Positions 28,844 to 38,277 of a DNA stretch of 64,000 nt are shown piece after piece. The notes under the pieces are model-generated. The model worked only from the letters and a program-made list of their open reading frames with translations. It did not search any database and was not told the origin of the DNA. The DNA is from Candidatus Binatia bacterium. Lineage in GTDB: Bacteria > Desulfobacterota > Binatia > HRBIN30. The translations under genes and the position numbers were made by a program. Each line of letters starts with the position of its first letter. The stretch's first letter is position 1. The stretch is from the NCBI GenBank assembly GCA_023150935.1, contig JAKLJW010000001.1, positions 329,877 to 393,876 on the forward strand, given 5' to 3'.

Positions 28844-31800
28844 GTGATCCGGCGGGCAATCGAGCTACCCTACGTGGTCATCGTCGGGGTCCTGGTGGTC
28901 GCCGTGCTGGGTACCGTCTCGTACCGTCAGCTCGCCGCCGACCTGCTGCCGGTGTTCGACACTCCGGCCGTACAAATCGTCACCTTCTATCCCGGCATGC
29001 CACCCGAGGTAATGGAGCGCGACATCACCAGTCGGCTGGAGCGCTGGACGGGCCAGTCGATCGGCATCGACCACCAGGAGGCGAAGTCGATGCTCGGCGT
29101 GAGCATCGTCAAGGATTTCTTCCGGGAGGGCGTCAGCTTCGACACGGCGATGAGCCAGGTGACCTCCTACGCCGTCAGCGACATGTTCTACCTGCCCCCC
29201 GGGACCATCCCGCCGATGGTGATGCCGTTCGATCCCACGGCGTCGGTTCCGCTCTGCCTGGTCGCGGTGTCGTCGCCGACGATGTCGGAGAAGGAGATTT
29301 ACGACGTTGCCTATTTCGAGCTTCGCAATCGTCTGCAGTCCATTCCCGGCGTCATCGCTCCGGCGGTGTACGGCGGCACGCTGCGTCGGATTCTGGCGTA
29401 CGTGGATCGCGAGAAGCTCGAGGCACGCGAACTGAGTCCGATGGACGTGGTCCGGGCGCTGCACCGGCAATCGGTGTTCGTTCCCGCCGGCAACATGAAG
29501 GCCGGGGAGACCGACTACCAGATCTTCGCCAACGCCATGCCTGCGGCCGTGGAACAGCTAAATCACGTCCCCGTCTCGGCCGAGAACGGGAAGGTCGTCT
29601 TCATGCGCGATGTAGCGAGTGTCGAGGACTCCGCTCAGATCCAGTCGAACATCGTGCGCATCAACGGTCGCCGCCAGGTCTATATTCCGATCTACCGTCA
29701 GCCGGGCGCCAACACGATCGAAATCGTCGACGCGATTCGCAGCCAACTGCAGCGCATCCGCCAGCGCTTGCGAGAAATGGATGCGCGTGCGGGGAACATC
29801 GCTCTCGAAGTCGTGCTGGACCAGTCGGTCTACGTGCGTAATTCCATCGCGGGCCTGCGGTTGGCGGCGCTGCTCGGTGCGGCTCTGGCGGGGGCCGTGG
29901 TGTTCATGTTCCTGCGCACTGTGCGCTCGACGATCGTCATCGTGCTCGCCATTCCGCTGGCCGTGCTCGGTGCGATGATCGGGCTCGTGGCCACGAGGCA
30001 GTCGCTGAACACGCTGACCCTCGGCGGCATTGCGCTGGCCATCGGCATTCTCGTCGATCAGGCGATCGTCGTCGTCGAGAATGTCGCCCGGCACCTGGGT
30101 CTGGGAAAGGACGCCGCACGGGCCGCCATCGACGGCACACGCGAGGTGGCCCCATCGATCGTCGTGTCGACCGTGACCTTCGCGGTCGTCTTCGTGCCCA
30201 TCTTCTTCCTTTCCGGCATGGCCAGGTTTTTGTTCGCTCCGCTGGCCATCTCCGCGTCGCTGGTGATGGGCGCCTCGCTCGTGGTTGCGCTGACCGTCGT
30301 GCCGGCATTTTGCGCGCGCTTCCTCACGACCGCAGTCGGCGTCAGGGACGGCGCCGACGCAGGACTGCTCGCGCGCGGCTATACGTGGGGACTCGCCCGC
30401 GCGGTCGGCCGCCGCGGAGTCGTTCTCACGGCCGGCGCCGCGGCGGCAATCGCTGCCGCCGTCGCGCTGCAACGCCACCCGACGGAGCTCTTTCCGCGCG
30501 TCGACGCCGGGCAGTTCCAGATCTACGTACGCCTCCCGTCGGGCACGCGCATCGAGGAGACCGAGAAGACGGTAGCGCGGCTCGAAAGCGCTCTGATCGC
30601 CGAGCTCGGTGAGCCGGACCCGGAGTTCCCCGCGGTGGAGAACGAGCCGCGCTCCGACCTGAGAATGCTGATCGGCAATATCGGCGTGCTCATGGATTGG
30701 CCGGCGGCGTACACGCCCAACACGGGTCCGATGGACGCTTTTGTCCTGGTCCAGCTCAAGGAGAACCGCCGCGACACGTTCGCGCTGGTCGAGCGTTTGC
30801 GTGGACGGCTGCGGCACCAGTTCCCCGAGGTCGAGTTTGCCTTCGATACCGGGGGGATGTTGACCGCGGCGCTGAACTTCGGCGAGCCGGCGCCGATTCG
30901 TTTTCGGGTCCTCGGCAGTGACCTGCGCACTCTGGGGGAGATCGCCGCTCGGGTCGCCGAGCGCATCGGGTCGGTGCCTGGGGCCGAAGACGTGCGTGTA
31001 TTGCAGCGCAACGATTACCCGACGCTCGACATCGAGATCGATCGGACCAAGGCGGCGCTGGCGGGGCTGTCCGTCGTTGACGTGATGCACAATCTGGTGA
31101 CCGCGACCAATTCGAGCATCAACTTCGAGCCGGCTTTTTGGATCGACAGGAACAACGGCAACCATTACTTCGTCGGTGCGCAGTACCGGGAGTCGGATCA
31201 CGTGTCCACGGATACGCTGCTCGACGTTCCGATCGCGCCGGGGGGCGGCGGAAAGCCGCTGCCGCTGCGCACCGTGGCAACGATTTCCCGGGGAACGGGA
31301 CCGTCGTTCGTCAGCCACCGCGACATCACGCGGGCCGTCGACGTGTACGCCGACGTTGCCCCGGGTGCGTACGTGGGAGACGTCGTCGGGGCCATGGAGC
31401 AGGTTCTCGAGGAAGACGCGGCGCTCGGTCTGGAGCGCACGGTCGACGAGCGCGGGCGCCGGTCATTTCGGCTCGGCGGCGAGTACGCCGAACGCGGCTA
31501 CGTTCTGACTGCAAGCGGCGAGATAGAGACGATGCGCGCCGCCTTCGGCCAGTTCGCAGGCGGTCTCGCTCTCGCCGTCGTCCTCGTCTACCTGGTGATG
31601 GTCGCCCAGTTCCGCTCGTTCGTCGATCCCCTGACGATTCTCCTGACGGTACCGCTCGGCTTCGTCGGCGTGGCGCTGGCGTTGCGGCTCGCGGGGGTGG
31701 CGCTCAACATCCAGAGCTTGATGGGGATCGTCATGATGGTGGGTATCGTCGTCGAGTACGGCATCCTGATGGTCGATTTTGCCAACGCGCGCGTCGAAAG

Positions 31801-32071
31801 CGGCATGCCCGTCGACGATGCTGTGCTGGAGGCGGCGCGGCTGCGCCTGCGGCCGATCCTCATGACGTCGCTTACGACGGTCTTTGCACTCTTACCGATG
31901 GCGGTCGGCGCCGGCGGCGGCGACGCCAACATTCCGCTGGCTACGACGATTATCGGCGGCGTTCTCGGGGCCACTGTGTTGACGCTATTCGTTCTGCCCG
32001 GCCTCTACATCCTGATGAAGAGGGCGCCGCTGGGTCCCGCCCTGATGGGAGGTCCGGCCGATGAGACTTAA
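28844..32071 (+). CDS. RND efflux transporter permease
   Basis: 1075 residues from GTG 28844. Full RND architecture: twelve membrane helices in two halves with two large periplasmic loops. In TM4 the usual Asp-Asp relay is Asp405-Gln406 (ILVDQAIVVVEN). In TM10 the usual Lys is replaced by Glu971 (VVEYGILMVDF). A single TM4 Asp with a TM10 Glu resembles heavy-metal (HME) exporters such as CusA more than drug (HAE) pumps, but overall the sequence does not settle the substrate. Forms a trans-envelope pump with the next two genes; overlaps the adaptor by 11 nt. Confidence 0.92.
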   Translation: MIRRAIELPYVVIVGVLVVAVLGTVSYRQLAADLLPVFDTPAVQIVTFYPGMPPEVMERDITSRLERWTGQSIGIDHQEAKSMLGVSIVKDFFREGVSFDTAMSQVTSYAVSDMFYLPPGTIPPMVMPFDPTASVPLCLVAVSSPTMSEKEIYDVAYFELRNRLQSIPGVIAPAVYGGTLRRILAYVDREKLEARELSPMDVVRALHRQSVFVPAGNMKAGETDYQIFANAMPAAVEQLNHVPVSAENGKVVFMRDVASVEDSAQIQSNIVRINGRRQVYIPIYRQPGANTIEIVDAIRSQLQRIRQRLREMDARAGNIALEVVLDQSVYVRNSIAGLRLAALLGAALAGAVVFMFLRTVRSTIVIVLAIPLAVLGAMIGLVATRQSLNTLTLGGIALAIGILVDQAIVVVENVARHLGLGKDAARAAIDGTREVAPSIVVSTVTFAVVFVPIFFLSGMARFLFAPLAISASLVMGASLVVALTVVPAFCARFLTTAVGVRDGADAGLLARGYTWGLARAVGRRGVVLTAGAAAAIAAAVALQRHPTELFPRVDAGQFQIYVRLPSGTRIEETEKTVARLESALIAELGEPDPEFPAVENEPRSDLRMLIGNIGVLMDWPAAYTPNTGPMDAFVLVQLKENRRDTFALVERLRGRLRHQFPEVEFAFDTGGMLTAALNFGEPAPIRFRVLGSDLRTLGEIAARVAERIGSVPGAEDVRVLQRNDYPTLDIEIDRTKAALAGLSVVDVMHNLVTATNSSINFEPAFWIDRNNGNHYFVGAQYRESDHVSTDTLLDVPIAPGGGGKPLPLRTVATISRGTGPSFVSHRDITRAVDVYADVAPGAYVGDVVGAMEQVLEEDAALGLERTVDERGRRSFRLGGEYAERGYVLTASGEIETMRAAFGQFAGGLALAVVLVYLVMVAQFRSFVDPLTILLTVPLGFVGVALALRLAGVALNIQSLMGIVMMVGIVVEYGILMVDFANARVESGMPVDDAVLEAARLRLRPILMTSLTTVFALLPMAVGAGGGDANIPLATTIIGGVLGATVLTLFVLPGLYILMKRAPLGPALMGGPADET

Positions 32072-33212
32072 TCAGTGCCCGGCCCGGGCTTCGACGGGCC
32101 TCGCGACACTCCTGGCGGTGCTGGCTCTGGCCGGGGTGCCGGCATGCTCGCGCGACTCGTATGGCGACGAAGCAAAGCAGGCGAGTGGGGTAGCGGCTGA
32201 TGAGTCGCGGCCTTTGCGTGTGGCGGTTGAGAGGCCGGTCGCGGTCGCAGGCGGGAAGGAGATGGTTCTTCCGGGCACAGTAGAGGCCTGGGAAAGCGTG
32301 CCGCTGTACGCGCGGGTGACCGGCTATCTGGAAGAGGTCGATGTGGACATCGGGGACGAGGTCGCGGCGGGAGAGAGAGTGGCGCGCCTGGCGGTACCCG
32401 AGGTGACGGCGGGCATCAAGGGCGCCGAGGCAAGAGTGATTCAGGAGAAGGCCGAGCTCGATTTGGCCAGGCTGACGCTTTCCAGGCTGCAGGCTCTGCG
32501 ACGGGCGAACTCCGCCGCGATTCCGCAGCAGGACGTGGATACCGCCGCCGCGCGCGTGCGAGTCGAGGATGCGCAGGTTCGACTCGCGGAGGCGGATCGC
32601 GACCGACTCGACGCGCTTCGCGAGTTGGCTCGGATCGTGGCGCCCTTTCCTGGCCGGATCACGCGGCGGGTTCTTCATCCCGGCGCATTGGTCCGGGAGG
32701 GCAACAGTGCGGGTGCCGAGCCGATAGTGGAGATCGCCCGCATCGACCGCTTGCGGCTCGCCTTCGAGATTCCCGAGCTGCTGGCGCCGTACGTCAAGGA
32801 GGGCGCGCCGGCGATCGTCCGGTTCGACGCCTTTCCCGGTAGCGACGTCTCCTTGCCAGTGGCGCGCGTCGCGGGGGCGCTCGACCCTGCGACACGATCG
32901 ATGCGCGCCGAGATGCATCTGGATGACGGCGCCGGTCGGTATCGTCCCGGCATGTTCGCGTCGGTGAAGCTTGCGGTGGAGACCGGGGGTGGGGCGGTGA
33001 GCGTGCCGTCGCGGGCGGTGCGGGGCCACGGTAACGAGCGCTTCGTGCTCGTCGCCGACAATGGCGTGTTGCGCCGCCGGCCCGTTGTGGTCGGTTCCGA
33101 CGATGGCCGCAGAGCGTCGATCGCTCGCGGTCTCGGCCCAGACGATCGGGTAATGGTCGCCGGGTCGCCGCTGGCTCGGGATGGAGTTGCCTGCGAGGCC
33201 GTCGAAGGGTGA
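32061..33212 (+). CDS. RND periplasmic adaptor (membrane fusion protein), lipoprotein
   Basis: 383 residues. Signal sequence with lipobox at Cys29 (LAGVPAC). Biotinyl-lipoyl-like half LYARVTGYLEEVDVDIGDEV, alpha-helical hairpin (~115-190), and second lipoyl half IVAPFPGRITRRVLHPGALV. Beta-barrel and membrane-proximal domains follow. Bridges the inner-membrane pump to the TolC channel. Overlaps both neighbours. Confidence 0.9.
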   Translation: MRLNQCPARASTGLATLLAVLALAGVPACSRDSYGDEAKQASGVAADESRPLRVAVERPVAVAGGKEMVLPGTVEAWESVPLYARVTGYLEEVDVDIGDEVAAGERVARLAVPEVTAGIKGAEARVIQEKAELDLARLTLSRLQALRRANSAAIPQQDVDTAAARVRVEDAQVRLAEADRDRLDALRELARIVAPFPGRITRRVLHPGALVREGNSAGAEPIVEIARIDRLRLAFEIPELLAPYVKEGAPAIVRFDAFPGSDVSLPVARVAGALDPATRSMRAEMHLDDGAGRYRPGMFASVKLAVETGGGAVSVPSRAVRGHGNERFVLVADNGVLRRRPVVVGSDDGRRASIARGLGPDDRVMVAGSPLARDGVACEAVEG

Positions 33213-34657
33213 CGCGGTTGAGCGATGCGATTCGAGTTGCGGTTGCGAGTGTCGTCCTTTTCTCGTCGGGATGCGCCGCGCTGACCGCTTACGTACCCGA
33301 CCCACCGATCCGCGCGCTGCCGCCGAGCCTGCGAGCCGAGGTTGTCGCGGTCGAGGAGAGAGCACGATTTGGGTCGGAAGCATCGGACCGTCCGCTGGGG
33401 AGGTTGAGCCGGTCGCGCGAGGTCACTCTCGAAGAGGTGCTGCGGGCCGCCCGGGAGCGGGCGAATACGGTCTTGGAAGCTGCCGCAAGACTCGAGGCGG
33501 CCTCGGGGCGGCTGCAAACTGCCGCCGGTGCCCTCCTCCCGGGCATCGACGTTCAACTCGGCGGCAGTTACCTCGACGGTCGGCAGGTCGGGTCGTTCGG
33601 TGACGTCATGGGCGTCACTTTCGGCACCTTCGAACCGTCGGCCGGGGTTTACTATCGGGTGAATCCGGGTGCGGCATGGGTGCGCTCCGAAAGGTTTCGA
33701 AAAGAGGCCGACGCCGCGGCCTTCGAAGTCCGCGAGGCGCAGCGTTACGCCATGCTGCAGGCGGGGGTGGGCTATGTCGATCTCGCCCTGGCGCGCGCCT
33801 CGCAGGCCGTTGCCGAAGGGCTGGCTGGGGACGCCGAGAGGTTCGTGGAGATCACGCAGGCTAGGGCGCGCGCGGAGATCGGCACGGGGGCGGATGTCGC
33901 CCGTGCCGAAGCGGCGGCGGCGAGTGCGCGGCAGACGGCGTTGCGGGCGCGCGGGCTCTGGGAGACGTCGAGCATTCGCCTCGCGGTGTTGCTGCGCTGG
34001 AATACCAACGACCTGCTCGTGCCGAGCGAAAACGATCTGCGCACGACGAGCCTCATCGACGTGGCCGCGGGGGCAGCGCTGAGAGGAGAGGCGGAGCTTG
34101 CCCGGCCGGACATCCTGGCGGCTCAGGCGCGCAGCGAAGCGGCGGCACGAGAGGTGTCGGCAGCGTGGTGGGATCTGCTGGGGCCCGACATCGATGCCGG
34201 GTTTCGCGAACGCTTCATCGGTACGGATCTCAATAGGCTCGGCAACACGAACTTTCTCGAGGGTTTGGCTCGCATCGCCGTCGACTTCGCCGAGGTCGGC
34301 CGCACGCGAACGGCGAGGGGAGAAGCTGCGGCCGCACGTGTAAGAGAGCAGACCGTGCGCGAACAGGCGTACGGCGAGATCGAGACGGCTCTGTCGCGCG
34401 TCGCCGTTGCCGCCGGTTCGCTTCCCGACGCCCGCAACGGGGTGGACGCGGCGACGCGCAGTTACGAGGTCGAGTTGGCCCGGTTCGAGGCTGGCACCGG
34501 TATCGGCCTGGAAGTGATCCAGGCCCAAAACGCGCTTGCGCGGGCTCGCCTGGCCCACGTCGAAGCGATTGCACGGTACGACGTGGCGCAGATCGAGCTC
34601 GCCGCCGGCATCGGCCATCTGGATCCTGCGCTGATGCGGGCGGCGCAGGAGCGCTGA
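33209..34657 (+). CDS. TolC-family outer membrane efflux channel
   Basis: 482 residues. GTG start in a GTGA overlap with the adaptor stop. A signal sequence ends FSSGC, so Cys22 may be acylated. Long heptad-rich helices (VLEAAARLEAASGRLQTA; EITQARARAEIGTGADVARAEAA) occur twice, as expected of the TolC duplicated fold, separated by beta strands. Completes a permease-adaptor-channel unit behind the ECF sigma/anti-sigma genes. Confidence 0.88.
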   Translation: MTRLSDAIRVAVASVVLFSSGCAALTAYVPDPPIRALPPSLRAEVVAVEERARFGSEASDRPLGRLSRSREVTLEEVLRAARERANTVLEAAARLEAASGRLQTAAGALLPGIDVQLGGSYLDGRQVGSFGDVMGVTFGTFEPSAGVYYRVNPGAAWVRSERFRKEADAAAFEVREAQRYAMLQAGVGYVDLALARASQAVAEGLAGDAERFVEITQARARAEIGTGADVARAEAAAASARQTALRARGLWETSSIRLAVLLRWNTNDLLVPSENDLRTTSLIDVAAGAALRGEAELARPDILAAQARSEAAAREVSAAWWDLLGPDIDAGFRERFIGTDLNRLGNTNFLEGLARIAVDFAEVGRTRTARGEAAAARVREQTVREQAYGEIETALSRVAVAAGSLPDARNGVDAATRSYEVELARFEAGTGIGLEVIQAQNALARARLAHVEAIARYDVAQIELAAGIGHLDPALMRAAQER

Positions 34658-34690
34658 TCGGGCCTGGCGCGTCGGAGAGGCCAGACCCGA
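34658..34690 (+). terminator. Hairpin ending the RND operon
   Basis: TCGGGCCTGGC (34658-34668) pairs with GCCAGACCCGA (34680-34690), 10 of 11 positions, across an 11-nt loop. It begins at the first base after the TolC-family stop. The downstream U-tract is weak. It lies between convergent transcripts (the NirK gene ends at 34752). Confidence 0.5.
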
Positions 34691-34751
34691 TGTCAGTTCG
34701 CGGGCGTCCGCCGGTCCGGAGCCGCGTGCCACTGCGGGACGGATCGAGCTG

Positions 34752-35843
34752 TCAGTGCCCGGTGGCGTGAAACGCCGGCGGCGAGAACAGGTCCAAAGGC
34801 CACGACCCGTTGGGGTCGTGGGCCGTCGGCGGGATCGTCGGATCGACGTGCAGGTTGCCCAGGGCGCCTTTCGGAACTCGCCACAACGCGTGGTCGACCA
34901 GATTGTAGGTTCCGGGTACTGCCGCCGTCAGCTCGAGGACCGCCGCGGAGCCCGGCGGTACGTAGAGGGTTTCTTCGTTGCGGATACGATCGCTCGGATG
35001 CCCGGTATACACGGAATCGAAGATCTGACCGATGATATGCCAGCTCGAACCGAGGTTCGGTCCGGCGTTGACGAAAAACACGCGCAACCTGTCGCCCTGG
35101 TTGACGCGCAGCGCATTGCCGAAGATGGCCGGGTCGACAAGTGCCCTGGTGTGGCCGTTGAAGGTGAACAGATCGGGGTGCTCCATGCCTGCCTTATCCT
35201 CATCGAGCACGTAAAGGTCGCCATCCGCCTGACCCGAACTGCCGTCTGGTGCCGGGGCCAGGTACCACTCGCTCTGCCCGACGTATGCTTCGGCGAAGCC
35301 GTCCGGCAGACCTTCGGGAGGGTCGACCTGAATCATACCGTACATGCCGAAGGCGACGTGCTCCCATGGCATACCTTCGCCCGCGCAGTGGTAGATGAAC
35401 GCGCCACTGCGCTGCGCCTTGAAAGAAAAGGACTTCGACTCGCCCGGCTCGACGTCGGTCACCGCGGCACCGCCGCCGGGACCCATCGCGGCGTGGAAGT
35501 CGAGATTGTGCGGTTCCGTGTTGTGCAACTCGTTGGTGAGGTTGACCACCAGGGTGTCCCCCTCGCGAACGCGAATCATCGGTCCGGGCACCGTGCCATT
35601 GAATGTCCAGAACGTGAACCACTTGCCCGGTGCAATCTCCGCGACCACTTCCCTCGCCACGAGGTCCACAGTCACGGTGGCCGGTGCGGTACGCACGATC
35701 GGTGACGGAACGTCCAGCGGATCCTTGGCGACGTAAGTGGGTGCGGCGGCACGCGCGACCCGGGGGCCGCCGCTGTCGCAGGCGCTGTTCAGAGCGGCGA
35801 GGCCGATCACTCCTGTAAGGGCTGCGAGGGTTCGGTAGTGCAT
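34752..35843 (-). CDS. nirK: Copper-containing nitrite reductase (NirK type)
   Basis: 363 residues from ATG 35843, with an export signal and a possible but atypical lipoprotein Cys22. Two cupredoxin domains. Type 1 copper ligands: His112, Cys153, His162, Met167. Type 2 copper: His117, His152 and His318 from the neighbouring subunit. The catalytic pair Asp115 (HNLDFH) and His269 (SSWHIIG) are also present. All ligands are intact, so reduction of nitrite to nitric oxide in the periplasm is likely. No nirV or nor genes are nearby. A Fur-like box lies 48-62 nt upstream of the start. Confidence 0.85.
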   Translation of the reverse strand: MHYRTLAALTGVIGLAALNSACDSGGPRVARAAAPTYVAKDPLDVPSPIVRTAPATVTVDLVAREVVAEIAPGKWFTFWTFNGTVPGPMIRVREGDTLVVNLTNELHNTEPHNLDFHAAMGPGGGAAVTDVEPGESKSFSFKAQRSGAFIYHCAGEGMPWEHVAFGMYGMIQVDPPEGLPDGFAEAYVGQSEWYLAPAPDGSSGQADGDLYVLDEDKAGMEHPDLFTFNGHTRALVDPAIFGNALRVNQGDRLRVFFVNAGPNLGSSWHIIGQIFDSVYTGHPSDRIRNEETLYVPPGSAAVLELTAAVPGTYNLVDHALWRVPKGALGNLHVDPTIPPTAHDPNGSWPLDLFSPPAFHATGH

Positions 35844-35890
35844 GTAGCGATGTACTCCCTGCGGAAAAGATACTCTCCGAATGGCAGAAC

Positions 35891-35905
35891 TGAGAATGAT
35901 TTTCA
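35891..35905 (-). promoter_or_regulatory. Fur-like box upstream of nirK
   Basis: TGAGAATGATTTTCA is a 7-1-7 inverted repeat matching 12 of 14 fixed positions of TGATAATnATTATCA. It lies 48 nt upstream of the nirK start in an AT-rich patch. The only other gene nearby ends at 36002 and is transcribed toward it, so nirK is the likely target. Confidence 0.55.
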
Positions 35906-36001
35906 AGATCATACGGGTGCCGCCCGTCCGGAGAGGCGCATTCGCCGCAAGAGTGGTCCGGGAAGCGGGTGCACCCGCCGGCGCACCGCGCCGGGAGGCA
36001 A

Positions 36002-36793
36002 TCAGCGCGGCCGGAAGTCCGGTTTCATCTGCAGGCGCGCTACGAAATCGCGCCACCCGCTCGGCAGCAGCCGCGACACGCACAACAGGAGGTACGTGGA
36101 CAGGGGAAAATGGAGCGTGGGCTGGCGGCGAAGGAGAGCGCGGTGAATCGTCGCCGCCGCCGCCGACGCGCGCAACGAACTGGGCGCCTTGAAGGCATTG
36201 CCGCGCAGCATCGGCGTATCGACGAACCCCGGAAAGATGGTTGTGAACGTGATTCCCCGTGGCCCGTACTCCGAGCGCAAGCTTTCGGTAAACGTCGCCA
36301 CCGCGGCCTTGCTTGCCGAGTACGCGCCCTCGTGCGGGAAGCCGCCGAGCGCCCCAAGGCTCGCAACGATAGCGACGTGTCCGCTGCCGCGCGCGAGAAA
36401 ACGCGGCAAGAATACCGAACACAGGACTACGTTGGGACTCACGTTTGTGGCGAAGTGATCCTCGACCGTGCGCCAGTCGCACTCGAAGCGCGCCTGCGGA
36501 TTGTCGATGCCCGCGTTGCCCACAATAAGGTCGAGGTCCGGGTGCCGCTCCGCGAGGTCGACTGCCAACCGTTCGAGGTCGGCGAGTCCACGCAGGTCGA
36601 TCTGACGTGTCTCGACCACCACGCGCGCCCGCAATTCCTTGTCCAGTTCTGCAAGGCCGGATTCGTTCCGGTCGAGGAGTATGAGTGCCGTGCCGTCACG
36701 AGCCAGCAGTCGGCAGAGCTCGCGGCCGATGCCGCCGGCGGCGCCCGTGACCAGAGCGCACCTGAATGGTCCCGTTGCGACCCGATGTGCCAC
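36002..36793 (-). CDS. Short-chain dehydrogenase/reductase
   Basis: 263 residues from GTG 36793, six bases after AGGAGG. VTGAAGGIGRELC, GNAGIDN (a variant of NNAG), serine in AIVASLGALGG, YxxxK in AYSASKAAVATF. The C-terminal LPSGWRDFVARLQMK again suggests a lipid-acting SDR. It follows the VOC-SRPBCC gene by 11 nt, so they form an operon. Confidence 0.8.
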   Translation of the reverse strand: MAHRVATGPFRCALVTGAAGGIGRELCRLLARDGTALILLDRNESGLAELDKELRARVVVETRQIDLRGLADLERLAVDLAERHPDLDLIVGNAGIDNPQARFECDWRTVEDHFATNVSPNVVLCSVFLPRFLARGSGHVAIVASLGALGGFPHEGAYSASKAAVATFTESLRSEYGPRGITFTTIFPGFVDTPMLRGNAFKAPSSLRASAAAATIHRALLRRQPTLHFPLSTYLLLCVSRLLPSGWRDFVARLQMKPDFRPR

Positions 36794-36804
36794 GTCAACC
36801 CTCC

Positions 36805-38181
36805 TCAGCGTGTGGACTCGATCCGGCGCTTCAGTTTGCGCAGGGCGCCGTCGAAGCCGCGTTGGAGAAACGCACGCAGGGCGGTTCCGGTCGCGGGGAC
36901 AAGAGGCCGGAACCGGGCAGTCCATTGGACCTGCGTGCCGCCGGCGTCAGGGGTCAGGAATACGTGGCCCCGATGATCGCGCAAGGGTGCGCCCCGCCGC
37001 AGGCAGTAATCGAATCGGCGCGGCGGATCCCAGAGAACCACTTCCTCCTCGATCGAGGTGCCGGGGGCCCGCAGTTGCCTCACGGCCCCCAGTCCGTTCG
37101 GGTCGGGCGACCCGGGACGAATGACGACGCACGCGCGGATCGGCGTCCACTCCGGCATGCGGGCGTGATCGGTGATCGCCCGCCAGACGACGTCCGGCGG
37201 TGCGTCGATGTGCACCCGGGCATTGACGTACGGGAGTCTTGGACGGAAGCCCATCGGGGCTTCGTACCAGTGGCGCACGAAAAGCAACTCGACGCTGAAA
37301 CCCTGATCGTCGTTGACGTAGACCACCGTCCATGCACCCAGATTGAAAGGCCGCCAGTTGCCCCGGTAACCCGCCGCAATGCAGCGCGCGTAGGCGGCGT
37401 CGAAAGCGGCCTTGCTGCGAAAGCCGAGGGCAATGTTCAACAGGCCCTGATCGCTGATGCGATACCCCTCGGGCCATGGCTTGCCGGCGGGATCGTGGTA
37501 CTGCACGAGCTCGAGAAGGCAGTCGCCGGCGCGCAGAACCAACGCCGAGCGCCGCGCACCGGCGAGGCCCCAGAGAGCTTCGTGCTCGGGGCCGTGCAGC
37601 CGCAACTCGTCGAGTACCGGCAGACCAAGCGTGTCGACGAAAAAGCGCCGCGAGCGCGCAAGGTCCGGGACCGACAGCGTCACGCTGACCGTACTGACGG
37701 GGATCTCCGGCCTTTCGTGGGGACGACGAAACGCCGCACTAGGATCGCCTTCCATGATTTCGAGAAGAACGCCTTCCGGATCGCGGACACAGACACGGCG
37801 CTGCCCCGGCGCGCCGACCGGCGCGGAGAGCGGCTGCGACCTGTGCGAGGCCAGACGCGCCAAAGCCGCGTCGAAATCGGCGACGTGCAGGCCGACCATG
37901 TTATACCCGATGTCGCACAGCCGCCGGTCCGCCGGCAGCGGTCTCACCGGCGGGCTTTCGAACTCGAACATCTCGAGCTGGAAGAACTCCTGTCGGTCGA
38001 CGAGCCACCAGCAGACCGACGCCGCACCCGGCAGACCCTGGACACGGGAAGCGATCGGTCCGCGAAACAGCCTCGTCCCGCCCGCGGGCAGGAACCCGAA
38101 CGTATCGCGGTACCAGCGGTGAGTGCGGGACAGGTCGGTGACGCTATAGGCGATCTGGCACAGCTGTGGATGTCCGAGCAT
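36805..38181 (-). CDS. Fusion of two VOC (glyoxalase) domains with an SRPBCC domain
   Basis: 458 residues from ATG 38181. VOC domain 1 (~1-140: QIAYSVTDLSRTHRWYRDTF, VRDPEGVLLEIMEG), VOC domain 2 (~160-300: VTLSVPDLARSRRFFVDTLG, VYVNDDQGFSVELLFV), and an SRPBCC domain (~305-458: ARVHIDAPPDVVWRAITDHARMPEWTP). VOC enzymes include dioxygenases and isomerases; SRPBCC domains bind hydrophobic or polyketide-like ligands. The combination suggests processing of a hydrophobic ring compound, with the following SDR as a partner (inference). A GTG at 38211 is an alternative start. Confidence 0.8.
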   Translation of the reverse strand: MLGHPQLCQIAYSVTDLSRTHRWYRDTFGFLPAGGTRLFRGPIASRVQGLPGAASVCWWLVDRQEFFQLEMFEFESPPVRPLPADRRLCDIGYNMVGLHVADFDAALARLASHRSQPLSAPVGAPGQRRVCVRDPEGVLLEIMEGDPSAAFRRPHERPEIPVSTVSVTLSVPDLARSRRFFVDTLGLPVLDELRLHGPEHEALWGLAGARRSALVLRAGDCLLELVQYHDPAGKPWPEGYRISDQGLLNIALGFRSKAAFDAAYARCIAAGYRGNWRPFNLGAWTVVYVNDDQGFSVELLFVRHWYEAPMGFRPRLPYVNARVHIDAPPDVVWRAITDHARMPEWTPIRACVVIRPGSPDPNGLGAVRQLRAPGTSIEEEVVLWDPPRRFDYCLRRGAPLRDHRGHVFLTPDAGGTQVQWTARFRPLVPATGTALRAFLQRGFDGALRKLKRRIESTR

Positions 38182-38277
38182 GAGTACCCCCGAGGCGGTG
38201 CGTGTCAGCACGCAGCATGCGCATCAGTCTCAGGCAACCGGCGCAGCGATGCAACCGCTTCCGTTACGCATAGTGGT

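Noticed and set aside
29558..31318. 586-codon minus-strand frame inside the RND permease
   Set aside because: Fully antisense to the RND gene, Arg/His/Asp-rich product, no start signal.
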